NCBI RefSeq assembly: GCF_900129295.1
Contig: NZ_FQUU01000017.1
Coordinates: 1-64,000, forward strand
DNA from: Flavisolibacter ginsengisoli DSM 18119
Lineage (GTDB): Bacteria; Bacteroidota; Bacteroidia; Chitinophagales; Chitinophagaceae
Direction: 5' to 3'
DNA: 64,000 bases
Below, piece after piece: positions 18,234-27,109 of the stretch. Made by a program: the position numbers and the translations under genes. The notes below the pieces were generated by a model, which was not told where the DNA came from, did no database searches, and saw nothing but the letters and a program-made list of their open reading frames with translations. Each line of letters opens with the position of its first letter. The first letter of the stretch is position 1.

Positions 18234-19079
18234 ATGCGTAGAATAGAATTAGTGAAAGGTGTTTTTTCTTCACCTATTGGATTTGGCTGTGCCCCAATTA
18301 TGGGTGCAGTTGATGCAAAAAAAGCCAAGAGGTCACTAGATTGTGCCTTTGATCATGGAATTAACCATTTAGATCTTGCACGTTCTTATGGTTATGGGGA
18401 AGCAGAGAAATTTGTAGGAAAATGGTTAAAAGGCAAAAGGAATAAAATAGTTTTAGCAAGCAAATTTGGAATAACAGCGAATTGGAAAGCTAAACTTTTC
18501 AAAACAGCAAAGCCAATAGTAAGACTTTCACTTTCAAAATTAAAAGGCTGGAAGTCATTAAATGGAGATTTAAAGCCAGGATCTTCCATTTCTGAGCGTT
18601 TTCATTCCAGAATAAATCTGAATGCTAGAGAAATGGAGAATAGTTTAAACAAATCCTTGAAGGCTTTAGATACAGAATACCTGGATTATTTTTTTATTCA
18701 CGAACCTTTAGAAACTATATCGCAATATGAAGATCTGATAGCAACTGCTAAACTTCTTAAATCTAAAGGTAAAATAAAAGGGTTTGGAATAGCCTATTTA
18801 TATTCTCAGGAAGATCTTCATTCTGAATATATTGATCAATTCGAGGTTTTGCAATTCAATACCTCACCTGGGATGATTGCATATGATGAAATAATTACAA
18901 AACGTGGAATGCAACCGAATGTTATTTTTTCTCCATTAAGAGGAGGAAATGCGCAACTAAAGCCAGAGCTTAAATTAAAGAAGCTTATTTCCGATTTTCC
19001 AAACAGTGTAGTACTATGTTCAATGTTTACCGAAGAACACATAAGGGCTAATGCATCGTTAATAGAAAAAATGGTTTAA
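18234..19079 (+). CDS. Aldo/keto reductase
   Basis: A 281-residue NAD(P)H-dependent reductase with the full catalytic tetrad: Asp47 and Tyr52 (LDLARSYGYGEAE), Lys77 (LASKFG) and His156 (FIHEP). Shorter than many AKRs (about 320), mainly at the C-terminus, where the cofactor-binding stretch after VVLCSMFTEEHI is brief. Start ATG at 18234, one base after the GMC gene stop, so the two are coupled. Probably reduces a keto sugar or lipid-linked keto intermediate in this pathway, by inference from context. Confidence 0.85.
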   Translation: MRRIELVKGVFSSPIGFGCAPIMGAVDAKKAKRSLDCAFDHGINHLDLARSYGYGEAEKFVGKWLKGKRNKIVLASKFGITANWKAKLFKTAKPIVRLSLSKLKGWKSLNGDLKPGSSISERFHSRINLNAREMENSLNKSLKALDTEYLDYFFIHEPLETISQYEDLIATAKLLKSKGKIKGFGIAYLYSQEDLHSEYIDQFEVLQFNTSPGMIAYDEIITKRGMQPNVIFSPLRGGNAQLKPELKLKKLISDFPNSVVLCSMFTEEHIRANASLIEKMV

Positions 19080-19102
19080 CTAAGTATCAATATTTTCTTA
19101 TT

Positions 19103-19927
19103 ATGGTATCAGTTATAATACTTACCAAAAATGAAGAGCAAGACCTGCCAGCTTGTTTGAAATCAGTAGATTGGTGTGATGACGTACATATTTTGGATTC
19201 TGGAAGCACAGATAAAACTATTGAAATAGCTCAAAAATCAAAAGTTACCATTTGGGTGAATGATTTTAAAAGTTTCGGGCAACAAAGAAATTATGCTATC
19301 GATAATATAATGACTAAATATGAATGGATATTTTTTTTAGACGCTGATGAAGTAGTTAGTGATAAATTTAAGAGTGCCATATTTAAGTCAATTAATGATG
19401 TAAGTAATGATATAGCAGGGTTTTACTGTTGTTGGAAAATGATTCTTGATGGAAAATGGTTGAAAAAGTGTGATAATTTTCCAAAATGGCAATTTAGAAT
19501 TTTAAGAAAGGGTTGGGCAAGATTTACTGATTTTGGACACGGTCAAAAAGAAGATCAGGTCAAAGGAAGAATTGAGTACATAAAGGAGCCTTATTTACAC
19601 TATGGATTCTCCAAGGGGTGGTCTCATTGGATTGATAGACATAATCGTTACTCAACTCACGAAGCGAAATCTAGATTGAATAGTAATATATCTTACAAAC
19701 ATATATTTAATGTTCATAGTAGTGTCAGGAACCCTGCATTAAAGATATTTTTAAGCAAAATACCTGGTTGGCCCGCTTTACGGTTTTTTCAAGCTTATTT
19801 ATTCAATTTAGGTTTTATAGAAGGAATTCCTGGGTTAATTTATTGTTTGAACATGGGGTATTATGAATTTTTGATACAAATAAAAATGAGAGAAGAACGA
19901 AAAAATAGTAAAACAACTCATTCATAA
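19103..19927 (+). CDS. Glycosyltransferase family 2 (WaaE/KdtX-like)
   Basis: A 274-residue GT-A transferase: VIILTKNEEQDLPACLKSV at the N-terminus, LDSGSTDKT, and the metal-binding DADE at residues 80-83. The segment KWQFRILRKGWARF and a hydrophobic C-terminus match the WaaE-like subgroup of GT2. A run of eight T (19331-19338) just before the DADE codons could permit slippage. Role: adds a sugar of the repeat unit; specificity unknown. Confidence 0.85.
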   Translation: MVSVIILTKNEEQDLPACLKSVDWCDDVHILDSGSTDKTIEIAQKSKVTIWVNDFKSFGQQRNYAIDNIMTKYEWIFFLDADEVVSDKFKSAIFKSINDVSNDIAGFYCCWKMILDGKWLKKCDNFPKWQFRILRKGWARFTDFGHGQKEDQVKGRIEYIKEPYLHYGFSKGWSHWIDRHNRYSTHEAKSRLNSNISYKHIFNVHSSVRNPALKIFLSKIPGWPALRFFQAYLFNLGFIEGIPGLIYCLNMGYYEFLIQIKMREERKNSKTTHS

Positions 19928-19947
19928 TTATATGAACAATTTTTATT

Positions 19948-21177
19948 TTGAATAAACAAGTTTTATTAATTGGTGGCAATTTTTCACCCGAACCTACAGG
20001 AATTGGTAAGTACAATGGTGAGATGATTATTTGGATGGCTCAAAATGGTTATGAGTGTACTGTAATTACAACTCAACCCTATTATCCCCAATGGAAGGTG
20101 CAAGAGCCTTATACTAATAAAGGGTACGTAAAGGAAATAATTGAAACCTCAGGAAATACTATCACCATTTTTCGGTGCCCCCAATATGTTCCTGCCAATC
20201 CAAGTGGCAAAAAAAGACTATTTCAGGAGTTCTCATTCACTTGTTCTTCTTTTATTCGTTTACTGGGAGTGCTGGGCAAGAAGAAATTTGATTATGTGCT
20301 CACGGTAGTCCCTCCCTTTCAATTAGGACTGCATGCTTTATTGTATAAAAAGCTTAGAGGAGCTAAGTTTTTATATCATGTGCAGGACCTGCAGATAGAA
20401 GCTGCAAGGGATTTGCAAATGATTAAATCAAAAACATTGATCAAAGGATTGTTTGGCCTGGAGAAGTTTGTATTAAAACAGGCAGATGTGGTAAGCAGCA
20501 TATCGAAAGGAATGATCAAAAGGGTAGAAGCGAAGACTGGTAAAGAAGTTGTGTTTCTTCCCAACTGGGTGGATATGAATTTCTTTTACCCGCTATCTAA
20601 TCGTGATGAATTAAAAATAAATGCCGGTTTTGCTGCTGATGATATATTGGTTTTGTATTCAGGAGCTATTGGAGAGAAGCAGGGGCTGGAAATGATACTG
20701 GAAAGTGCAGCACGTTTAAAAGATAGTAATGGTGTTAAGTTTCTTATCTGTGGTTCCGGGCCTTATAAAGACAAACTAATTGAACAGGCTAAGCAACGAC
20801 AACTTCATAATGTGCAGTTTGTACCATTGCAGCCTTTCGAACAGTTCAATTCTTTCCTGAACATGGCGGATATACACCTGGTAATACAAAAGAAAGGAGC
20901 CAGTGACCTGGTGATGCCTTCCAAGCTAACTACTATCCTTGCGGTGGGCGGAGTGTCATTGGTTACGGCTGAAAAAGGAAGCAGTCTTTATGAAGTGGTG
21001 AATGAAAATAATATGGGTGTGCTAGTTGACCCGGAGGATGAAGAAGCATTTTCCAATGCATTGCTGAAGATCATTGGTGATGATCTATCTGTTATTAGAA
21101 ATAATGCCCGTCGTTATGCTGAGGAGCATTTGGCTATTGATAAAGTGCTGGGAAAATATACAGAGCATTTGAATTAA
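19948..21177 (+). CDS. WcaI-like glycosyltransferase (GT4)
   Basis: A 409-residue GT-B enzyme resembling WcaI of colanic acid synthesis: VLLIGGNFSPEPTGIGKYN opening, ITTQPYYPQWKV, and KKGASDLVMPSKL in the donor domain. The frame opens with TTG at 19948; the nearby ATG at 19932 hits a stop after seven codons, so TTG is the likely start. Composition changes in this gene: the first part matches the AT-rich block, while 20161-20220 and 20881-20940 have 26 of 60 G+C. This marks the right-hand border of the exchanged block. Confidence 0.88.
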   Translation: MNKQVLLIGGNFSPEPTGIGKYNGEMIIWMAQNGYECTVITTQPYYPQWKVQEPYTNKGYVKEIIETSGNTITIFRCPQYVPANPSGKKRLFQEFSFTCSSFIRLLGVLGKKKFDYVLTVVPPFQLGLHALLYKKLRGAKFLYHVQDLQIEAARDLQMIKSKTLIKGLFGLEKFVLKQADVVSSISKGMIKRVEAKTGKEVVFLPNWVDMNFFYPLSNRDELKINAGFAADDILVLYSGAIGEKQGLEMILESAARLKDSNGVKFLICGSGPYKDKLIEQAKQRQLHNVQFVPLQPFEQFNSFLNMADIHLVIQKKGASDLVMPSKLTTILAVGGVSLVTAEKGSSLYEVVNENNMGVLVDPEDEEAFSNALLKIIGDDLSVIRNNARRYAEEHLAIDKVLGKYTEHLN

Positions 21178-21185
21178 GGTTTTGC

Positions 21186-21560
21186 ATGAGTACATTTTTA
21201 CGGTATTTCCTGGTTATTCTTTTCGTGGTCTTAACAGGGGTACTTTGCACGCTTCCCAATTTTCATCCAGAGCACTACCTGGGTACGGGGTATCACTGGT
21301 GGCTGGATATGATGATCCATGGGGGTTATTATTTTTTACTGAGCGTATTGCTTTATAGTTTTTATAAAAAAGAGAAAAGGCCTGCCTATTTGTTCGTCTC
21401 CATCTTATTGTTCTCGTATATACTGGAGCTGGCGCAAAAGGAAGTGCCGGGAAGATCGTTCTCGGGATTGGATTTTTTGAGTAATACGATTGGGGTGGGG
21501 TTGGCATGGGGTTTTTGTGTTTTGAAAAGGAAGAGGGCCAGGTTAGCTTCCGTTCAATAG
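21186..21560 (+). CDS. VanZ-like small membrane protein
   Basis: A 124-residue protein with about four transmembrane segments. The pattern fits VanZ family proteins: DMMIHGGYYFLLSVLLY near the middle and ELAQKEVPGRSFSGLDFLSN, where Glu, Arg, Asp and Asn are the usual conserved polar residues. Encoded 8 bases after the wcaI-like gene. VanZ-like proteins are frequent in capsule loci of this phylum, but their role there is not established. Confidence 0.8.
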   Translation: MSTFLRYFLVILFVVLTGVLCTLPNFHPEHYLGTGYHWWLDMMIHGGYYFLLSVLLYSFYKKEKRPAYLFVSILLFSYILELAQKEVPGRSFSGLDFLSNTIGVGLAWGFCVLKRKRARLASVQ

Positions 21561-21762
21561 TATGAGATTGCCACGGCGCTATCTCACAAAGCCAATGCTT
21601 CGCCTCGCAATGACGATAGGGAAAATGAGATTGTCGCAGCGATATTATACAAGCCAACACTTAGCCTCGCAATGATCCCGCACTGCGGCGGGACAGCGCC
21701 TACGTTCCTTGACAATTACGAAGGTTATACCAAACTAATATCAACAAGATCTACTAACTAAC
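21561..21762. repeat. Tandem 'gagattgYc...cctcgcaatga' repeat
   Basis: Two adjacent imperfect copies (about 21563-21613 and 21627-21675), each running from gagattgycrc to cctcgcaatga, followed by a tgcggcgggaca segment. They resemble widespread REP-like intergenic repeats. No gene. Confidence 0.55.
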
Positions 21763-23151
21763 ATGAACCAACGCTTACTGCGGGTGGTCAGGCTGGCTGC
21801 TTTTGGCCTGGACCTTTTTACACTGAACTTACTGGTGCTGCTTTTCCAGTTGTTGCTGCAACGCACACAGGGAGGGGAAGTGGTGGGCTATATCCGCTTC
21901 TGGATGTGGCTGAACATTGCCTGGATGCTGGTGAGCAACCTGGGCAACCTGTACCGCGAGAAAAGCCTTGCCTCCTTTGAACAATTCTGCCGCCGCACCA
22001 TGCACTGCTTTTTTTACTGGCTCTGCCTGGTGATGGTGTACCTGTTCTTTGCCCGCCAGTTTGAGCTCTCGCGGCTCTATATCTTCCTGGTATTGAGCGG
22101 TCAGGGTATGCTGCTTTTGCTGAACCGCTTTATCTACCTGGGCGTGCGCCAGCATTTTCTGCGCCGCCAGTATCTCACCCGCAAGGTGATGATCATCGGT
22201 TTTAACGACACCGCCAAAAAACTGGCCACCTACCTGGAGGAAGAGGATCATTACGCGGAAGTGGTGGGCTTTTGCGAGGAGGAGGAGAACGTGCGGGAAC
22301 TGACACACTACCCCATACTGGGCCCGGTGTCAGAAAGCATTGCCACCTCCCGGGCCCATGGGGTGGAGGAGATCTATTCCACCATCGCCCCCGAGCAGGA
22401 CCTGGGCATTTACCAGGTGATGGACGAGGCGGACCAGCTCTGCATCCGCTTCAGGGTGATCCCCGACCTGAGCTACGTGATGAACCGCGCCTTCCACATC
22501 GACTACCTCAATGATATACCGGTGCTGAGCACACGCAAAGAACCACTGGATGATGGCGGCAACCGCATACGCAAACGCATATTTGATATCGCCTTCAGCG
22601 GCATGATACTCTTATTAGTCCTTCCCTGGCTGGTACCCCTCATTGGCCTGCTGATCAAGGTGGAATCGAAAGGTCCCATCTTCTTCAAGCAACCCCGCTC
22701 GGGCAAGAACAACCAGACTTTCCAGTGCATTAAGTTCCGCAGCATGCGCCTGAACGATGATGCCCACCATAAACAAGCCTCGCGCAATGACAGTCGCCTT
22801 ACCCGCGTCGGTCGTTTTCTTCGCAAGACCAACCTGGACGAGATGCCCCAGTTCATCAACGTGTTCAGGGGCGAGATGAGCGTGGTGGGTCCACGGCCCC
22901 ACATGCTGAAACATACGGATGATTACAGCAAGCTGATACAGCAGTTCATGATCCGCCATTTTGTGAAGCCGGGGGTAACGGGATGGGCGCAGGTGAATGG
23001 GTATCGCGGGGAGACCACCCGCCTGGGACAGATGGAGGGTCGGGTGAAGCATGATTTGTGGTATGCGGAGAACTGGAGTTTGTGGCTGGATGTGAGGATT
23101 GTTTTTTTGACAGTTTGGACGACCGTCAAGGGTGACAAGCAAGCATTTTAG
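21763..23151 (+). CDS. WcaJ-like undecaprenyl-phosphate sugar phosphotransferase (initiating transferase)
   Basis: Transfers a sugar 1-phosphate (glucose in the WcaJ model) to undecaprenyl phosphate, starting each repeat unit. 462 residues: four N-terminal helices (to about 125), a cytoplasmic CoA-binding-like domain, a fifth hydrophobic segment (about 276-299), then the catalytic domain with GPIFFKQPRSGKNNQTF, KFRSMR, NLDEMPQ (Asp359-Glu360) and VVGPRPHM. Strongly GC-rich (36 of 60 at 22441-22500), unlike the central genes. As usual in such loci it lies at the conserved 3' end. Intergenic repeats begin directly after its stop. Confidence 0.93.
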   Translation: MNQRLLRVVRLAAFGLDLFTLNLLVLLFQLLLQRTQGGEVVGYIRFWMWLNIAWMLVSNLGNLYREKSLASFEQFCRRTMHCFFYWLCLVMVYLFFARQFELSRLYIFLVLSGQGMLLLLNRFIYLGVRQHFLRRQYLTRKVMIIGFNDTAKKLATYLEEEDHYAEVVGFCEEEENVRELTHYPILGPVSESIATSRAHGVEEIYSTIAPEQDLGIYQVMDEADQLCIRFRVIPDLSYVMNRAFHIDYLNDIPVLSTRKEPLDDGGNRIRKRIFDIAFSGMILLLVLPWLVPLIGLLIKVESKGPIFFKQPRSGKNNQTFQCIKFRSMRLNDDAHHKQASRNDSRLTRVGRFLRKTNLDEMPQFINVFRGEMSVVGPRPHMLKHTDDYSKLIQQFMIRHFVKPGVTGWAQVNGYRGETTRLGQMEGRVKHDLWYAENWSLWLDVRIVFLTVWTTVKGDKQAF

Positions 23152-23152
23152 G

Positions 23153-23560
23153 AGTTTGTAGTTTGTGGTTTGTAGTTTGTAGTTCTTTAGGTGGGAGAGG
23201 CTTTATAGATAGTTTATAGTTTGTGGTTTGTAGTTCTTTAGGTGAAAGAGGCTTTATAGATAGTTTCTGGTTTTTGGTTTATAGTTTATGGTTCTTTAGG
23301 AGGCAGTGGCTTTATCGAATGCAGTCTGTCCTAAGGATTGGATAGAGAGGTTTAAAAGAAAGACACTCCACTTGGGGTCTACCCTTTTCGGGTATGCGCG
23401 TTTGCCAGGGGGACCCCGGGTGATCAGGGACAGTTTATAGTTTGTGGTTTGTAGTTTGTAGTTTTTTAGGTGGGAGAGGCTTTATAGATAGTTTCTGGTT
23501 TTTGGTTTATAGTTTATGGTTGTTTAGGTGGCAGATACTTTGTCGAATGCAGTGTTTACT
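23153..23560 (+). repeat. Repeat block after wcaJ
   Basis: About 50-60 bp units of the form 'agtttrtagtttgtggtttgtagttctttaggtg...ggctttatagat' repeat near 23153, 23213 and 23263, and again at 23432-23555. Between them (23364-23422) lies GGGGTCTACCC...GGGGGACCCCGG, a stem with a long loop that recurs at 27330-27395. No open frame. Confidence 0.7.
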
Positions 23561-23686
23561 AAAGGACAACGTTCGGAGAAGCAACACTATCTGAACTTGC
23601 CTGTCCTGACGAATGGCGGGGTCATTGCGAGGAACGAAGCAATCTGTTTTTTAGAATGATGCTCCTGGCATTTGATTTTCTAAATG

Positions 23687-23790
23687 AAATCCCCCTTTAG
23701 CACTTGTCCGATTTGCGGACTGCCTGCTTTCCCCATTTTAAGGGGGAGGGCGGTCTCTCTGCACATTTTGAGCTTGCCAGAGGGGGATTT
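23687..23790 (-). repeat. 103-bp element with inverted ends (copy C)
   Basis: AAATCCCCCT at 23687-23696 and AGGGGGATTT at 23781-23790 bound a 104-base unit with a central palindrome. Opposite orientation to copy B: here the gcacattttgagcttgccag segment lies at the right. Non-coding. Confidence 0.8.
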
Positions 23791-23799
23791 TGTTGGGTG

Positions 23800-24480
23800 G
23801 ATAACGATATTGTGTATACGTTTTAAGTGCCTTCGGCGAGTTTCTTTGTTCGTTTTTTTTGCTTCCCGCAATGCTGCGGGACAGGTGCCCAAAAGCAGGC
23901 AAAAAAGGGCACCTTGCCGGTATAGCTCTCCCGCCATGGCGGGACAAGGAAGCCAGCGCACAACAACCATAACTACTGGTTGCTTGTCGCATTAGGATTA
24001 CAATCTTTCCTCTATAGTCTTTACTTTAATATACATAGTAAGGCTCTAGAAGATCAATCACGTGTTATGCGGAGATGCTGAATCCTCCTTCGCTTAGCTA
24101 CGGCGGACAAAGGGCGCTGAATTGCTGACGGTGGGCTTCGGACTAATAACGGCAGTGTAATCGAATACCTGCAATTAGGCGCTGGACGAGGCTAAAAGAT
24201 CGAAGTGTTTTTGCAGTGCGTGAATTCGAAGCGGTTTAGATAGTGCAGGCGGCCTTCCGTTTAGAGTTTTTTACTTTTTAATTTTGACTTTTGACTTGCT
24301 CTCTCCGGGCTTCGGCCTACTATGGTTTCAGGTATCGAATTTCCGCAATGAGGCGCAACAGCCAGTCTGCAAGTTCGTAGTGTTTTTTCCTTTCGTGAAG
24401 TTGAAGCGTTTTATTGTGTGCTGGCAGACCATTGTATTGAAGGTTTATACTTTCGACTTTTACCTTTTGACTTGCTCTCT
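23800..24480. repeat. Composite hairpin repeat (copy 1)
   Basis: First module (about 23822-23985): 'ccttcggcgagtttctttgtt', a T/A-rich stretch, then 'ccagcgcacaacaaccata' and 'actactggttgc'. Second module (about 24060-24370): GCGCTGAATTGC...CGCAATTAGGCGC and a further CGAATTTCCGCAATGAGGCGC arm, with 'gacttttgacttgctctctc' repeated at 24282-24303 and 24460-24481. Related copies lie at 28045-28600, 37265-37560 and 38198-38540. Open frames through it are repeat by-products. Confidence 0.65.
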
Positions 24481-24514
24481 CTGTGTCTTTTCCGTAACTT
24501 TAAGTTATCAGTTT

Positions 24515-24739
24515 ATGCCAACATCATTAAATATAAACGACATACTGTCTCAGGTAAAGCAACTTGACAAGGAGGATCAGCTAACACTTCTTCAACGGAT
24601 GGCATATTTACTGAAGAGAAGAGAGACGAAAAAGGCAACGCCATCCGCCCGCCTGACATCACTTTCAGGTATGGGAAGTGAAATTTGGAAAAGTCAGGAC
24701 AGTATTGACAAATACCTTGATGAAGAACGACAATGGTAA
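24515..24739 (+). CDS. VapB-type antitoxin (putative)
   Basis: A 74-residue protein starting MPTSLNINDILSQVKQLDKE at the ATG at 24515. The same frame is open further upstream, but only through repeat sequence. A helical N-terminal region (LDKEDQLTLLQRMAYLLKRRE) and a polar C-terminus (SIDKYLDEERQW) fit an antitoxin that binds a PIN toxin. The last seven bases overlap the vapC start, the normal arrangement. No clear DNA-binding fold was recognised, so the call rests mainly on position. Confidence 0.7.
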   Translation: MPTSLNINDILSQVKQLDKEDQLTLLQRMAYLLKRRETKKATPSARLTSLSGMGSEIWKSQDSIDKYLDEERQW

Positions 24740-25170
24740 TCCAGGATTTTGCCTCGAAAACCGTCTTTCTGGACACCGCACCTTTAATTTACTATATTGA
24801 GGGACATAGCGCTTATCAGCCTGTTCTTTCAGATCTGTTTGACTTTAACGACAAAGGTGGCTTTTTCTTTGTTACTTCTTCTATGACGCTGCTTGAAGTA
24901 TTGGTGAAACCTTTACGCGAAGGGCAAAAAGCTTTGGCAGAACAATATAGAGATATTCTGACCACAGCAGCAGGAATTGAATTATTTGATATCACATCTG
25001 CCATTGCCGAACAGGCTGCCCTGTTAAGAGCCAGGTACAACATACAGACACCTGACGCTATTCAAATTGCTACATGTATTGAACTTGGGGCGGATTACTT
25101 TCTGACAAACGACAACCGACTTAAAGCTGTCAGCGAAACAACGGTTATAGCAGTTGGTGAACTTCAATAA
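24733..25170 (+). CDS. VapC-type PIN-domain ribonuclease toxin
   Basis: A 145-residue PIN domain with the four acidic residues in order: Asp14 (VFLDTAPLIYYIE), Glu55 (TLLEVLV), Asp108 (TPDAIQIAT) and Asp127 (FLTNDNRL). Family members are Mg-dependent RNases restrained by the upstream antitoxin. The start overlaps the antitoxin gene (24733-24739). The pair lies in a repeat island between the composite repeat and copy D, suggesting a mobile or recently acquired module. Confidence 0.88.
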   Translation: MVIQDFASKTVFLDTAPLIYYIEGHSAYQPVLSDLFDFNDKGGFFFVTSSMTLLEVLVKPLREGQKALAEQYRDILTTAAGIELFDITSAIAEQAALLRARYNIQTPDAIQIATCIELGADYFLTNDNRLKAVSETTVIAVGELQ

Positions 25171-25263
25171 ATAATGTATTTGCCATAATAGGTTATTAGT
25201 GGGAGATGGCTGAAAAAAATTGCCAGATGAGAACAGTTGCTCAAGGCATTTGATTTTCAAACG

Positions 25264-25366
25264 AAATCCCCCTTAGGACGTGTTTGATTTGCGGAGTGCC
25301 TGCTTTCCCCCTTAAAAGGGGGAGGGCGGACTTGTCGCACATTTTGAGCTTGCCAGAGGGGGATTT
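25264..25366 (-). repeat. 103-bp element with inverted ends (copy D)
   Basis: AAATCCCCCT at 25264-25273 and AGGGGGATTT at 25357-25366, central CCCCCTTAAAAGGGGG. Same orientation as C and E. It lies just after vapC; copy C lies before vapB, so two copies in direct orientation bracket the toxin module. Confidence 0.8.
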
Positions 25367-25519
25367 TGTTCAATGAGTAAACGCATAATTCACCTGAAAT
25401 AAATTCGTCCTACTAAACTTAAACTCTTAAATCCTTCATCCTTGAATCCTACATTTTCCTTGTCAACCAGTCAACTTTTCAACTTGTCAACCTTTGCGTT
25501 CCTTCGCGCCTTTGCGCCT

Positions 25520-27109
25520 TTGCGGCAAAGAATCTCTTTCATTGTACTCATTGGCTTGTTGTCAAACTTCCAATCCTCCGCCCAACTGGTGCCGTTGGGT
25601 CATTGGTACACCAACGAAGTAAATAGCCTTTCAGGAGGTGATACGGTGCGGTTTACGGCTATGAAACCGATGATGGTATCCTCGGTGCCACAGGAAAGGA
25701 TAGACGCTGAAGGATGGTTGTTAAAGGGTTGGGACAGGGTGCCACCACCTAAACGCTCCTTTGGCAGTCGCCTGCTGAATGGTCACCTGCTGGAAGTGCA
25801 CGAGGAAGGGGTGCACCTGTTCGTGGATCCTATAATTGACCTATCACTGGGTAAGAGCAGCGGCCGCAACGAGGCTACCTACCAGAGCTCCCGCGGCATC
25901 AGGCTGGAAGGTACCGTGGGTGATAAATTCTTTTTCAGGACCTCCTTCGTGGAAAACCAGGCGCGCTTTCCCCGCTATATAGATTCGGCAGTGCGCAACA
26001 ATGGCTACGTGGTGCCGGGCAGCGGCATGGCCCGCAACTTCGGGCAGAAAGGCTTTGACTACTCACAGTCGCAGGCCGTGGTGGCCTTTGTGCCTTCCAC
26101 CCATTTCAATGCCATGCTTGGCTATGGCAAAAACTTCATCGGCGATGGCTATCGCAGCCTGCTGCTGTCGGACAATGCCTTCTCCTATCCCTACCTTCGA
26201 CTGAACGCGCAGTTCTGGCGCATACACTATACCGTTTTATACAACCAGTACCTGAACCTGCGCAACCGCGTGGGAGATACCTACCAGCGCAAGTTTGCCA
26301 CCACCCACTTTGCCAGTATCCGCGTGGGCCGCAAGCTGGAGCTGGGATTTTTTGAGAATGTGCTCTGGCAGGGCAGTGACAGCACGGGCCGCGGCTTTGA
26401 GCTGCAGTACCTCAACCCGGTGCTCTTCCTGCGGCCGGTGGAATTCTCTGTAGGCTCGCCAGACAATTCGATGTTTGGCTTCAGTGGTAAGTACCAGGTA
26501 AGTGGCCATACCTTTCTCTACTCCCAGTTGATGCTGGATGATTTTAATTTCGGTGCCACCCGCAGCAGCGGCAAGCAGCACCTGAATAATAAGTATGGCA
26601 TACAGCTGGGGCTGTGGACAAAGGACCTCTTTAAGATTGCGGGACTAAACTACCGCCTGGAATACAATACTGTGCGGCCATATAGCTATGGTCATAGAAA
26701 GATAGCGCAGAACTATACCCACTACAACCAGGCGCTGGCGCACCCGCTGGGCGCCAACTTCCATGAACTGGTGAACCAGCTTTCGTATAGCCATGGGCGT
26801 TGGTATGGATTGTTTCATAGCACCCTGGCATTGATTGGTGAGGATGTGAATGGTATTCTTTATGGCAACAACCTTTGGGGTGGTGAGGCTGGTGTGCCGC
26901 AGTTGGGCAGCTATACCCTGCAGGGAGAAAAAACGTCATTGATGTATAACCGCCTGCAGGCGGGATGGGTGGTGAACCCGGCGATGAACCTGCGGGTGGA
27001 GGTGGAGCTGGGGCAGCGGTCGAGGGTTAATGATCTGCGTTCGCAGCGGGAAGGGTTTTTTAGTGTGGGGGTGAAGACGGCGCTGGAGAATTTTTATCAT
27101 GATTTTTGA
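25520..27109 (+). CDS. Wzi-like outer membrane beta-barrel protein (capsule assembly family)
   Basis: About 530 residues. The family pattern of Wzi/Caps_assemb_Wzi proteins is seen: LGHWYTNEVNSL early, many alternating aromatic strands, GYGKNFIGDGYRSLLLSDN, and an aromatic C-terminus ending NFYHDF, as for outer-membrane barrels. Wzi proteins help tether capsule at the surface, and the related RemB is linked to gliding, so the call fits the nearby capsule locus. No ATG precedes the signal peptide. The TTG at 25520 gives a short signal (RQRISFIVLIGLLSN...SSA-Q); an upstream TTG at 25442 would translate intergenic repeat. The 'gcgcctttgcggcaaag' repeat overlaps this start. Confidence 0.8.
   Translation: MRQRISFIVLIGLLSNFQSSAQLVPLGHWYTNEVNSLSGGDTVRFTAMKPMMVSSVPQERIDAEGWLLKGWDRVPPPKRSFGSRLLNGHLLEVHEEGVHLFVDPIIDLSLGKSSGRNEATYQSSRGIRLEGTVGDKFFFRTSFVENQARFPRYIDSAVRNNGYVVPGSGMARNFGQKGFDYSQSQAVVAFVPSTHFNAMLGYGKNFIGDGYRSLLLSDNAFSYPYLRLNAQFWRIHYTVLYNQYLNLRNRVGDTYQRKFATTHFASIRVGRKLELGFFENVLWQGSDSTGRGFELQYLNPVLFLRPVEFSVGSPDNSMFGFSGKYQVSGHTFLYSQLMLDDFNFGATRSSGKQHLNNKYGIQLGLWTKDLFKIAGLNYRLEYNTVRPYSYGHRKIAQNYTHYNQALAHPLGANFHELVNQLSYSHGRWYGLFHSTLALIGEDVNGILYGNNLWGGEAGVPQLGSYTLQGEKTSLMYNRLQAGWVVNPAMNLRVEVELGQRSRVNDLRSQREGFFSVGVKTALENFYHDF

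Noticed and set aside
23684-23995. Open frames through the repeats, also at 27859-28242, 38193-38387 and 43302-43734
   Set aside because: They are translations of dispersed repeats (peptides such as SSYGCCALA or QPFNFSTFQ recur at each copy) and lack starts, domains and conservation as proteins.
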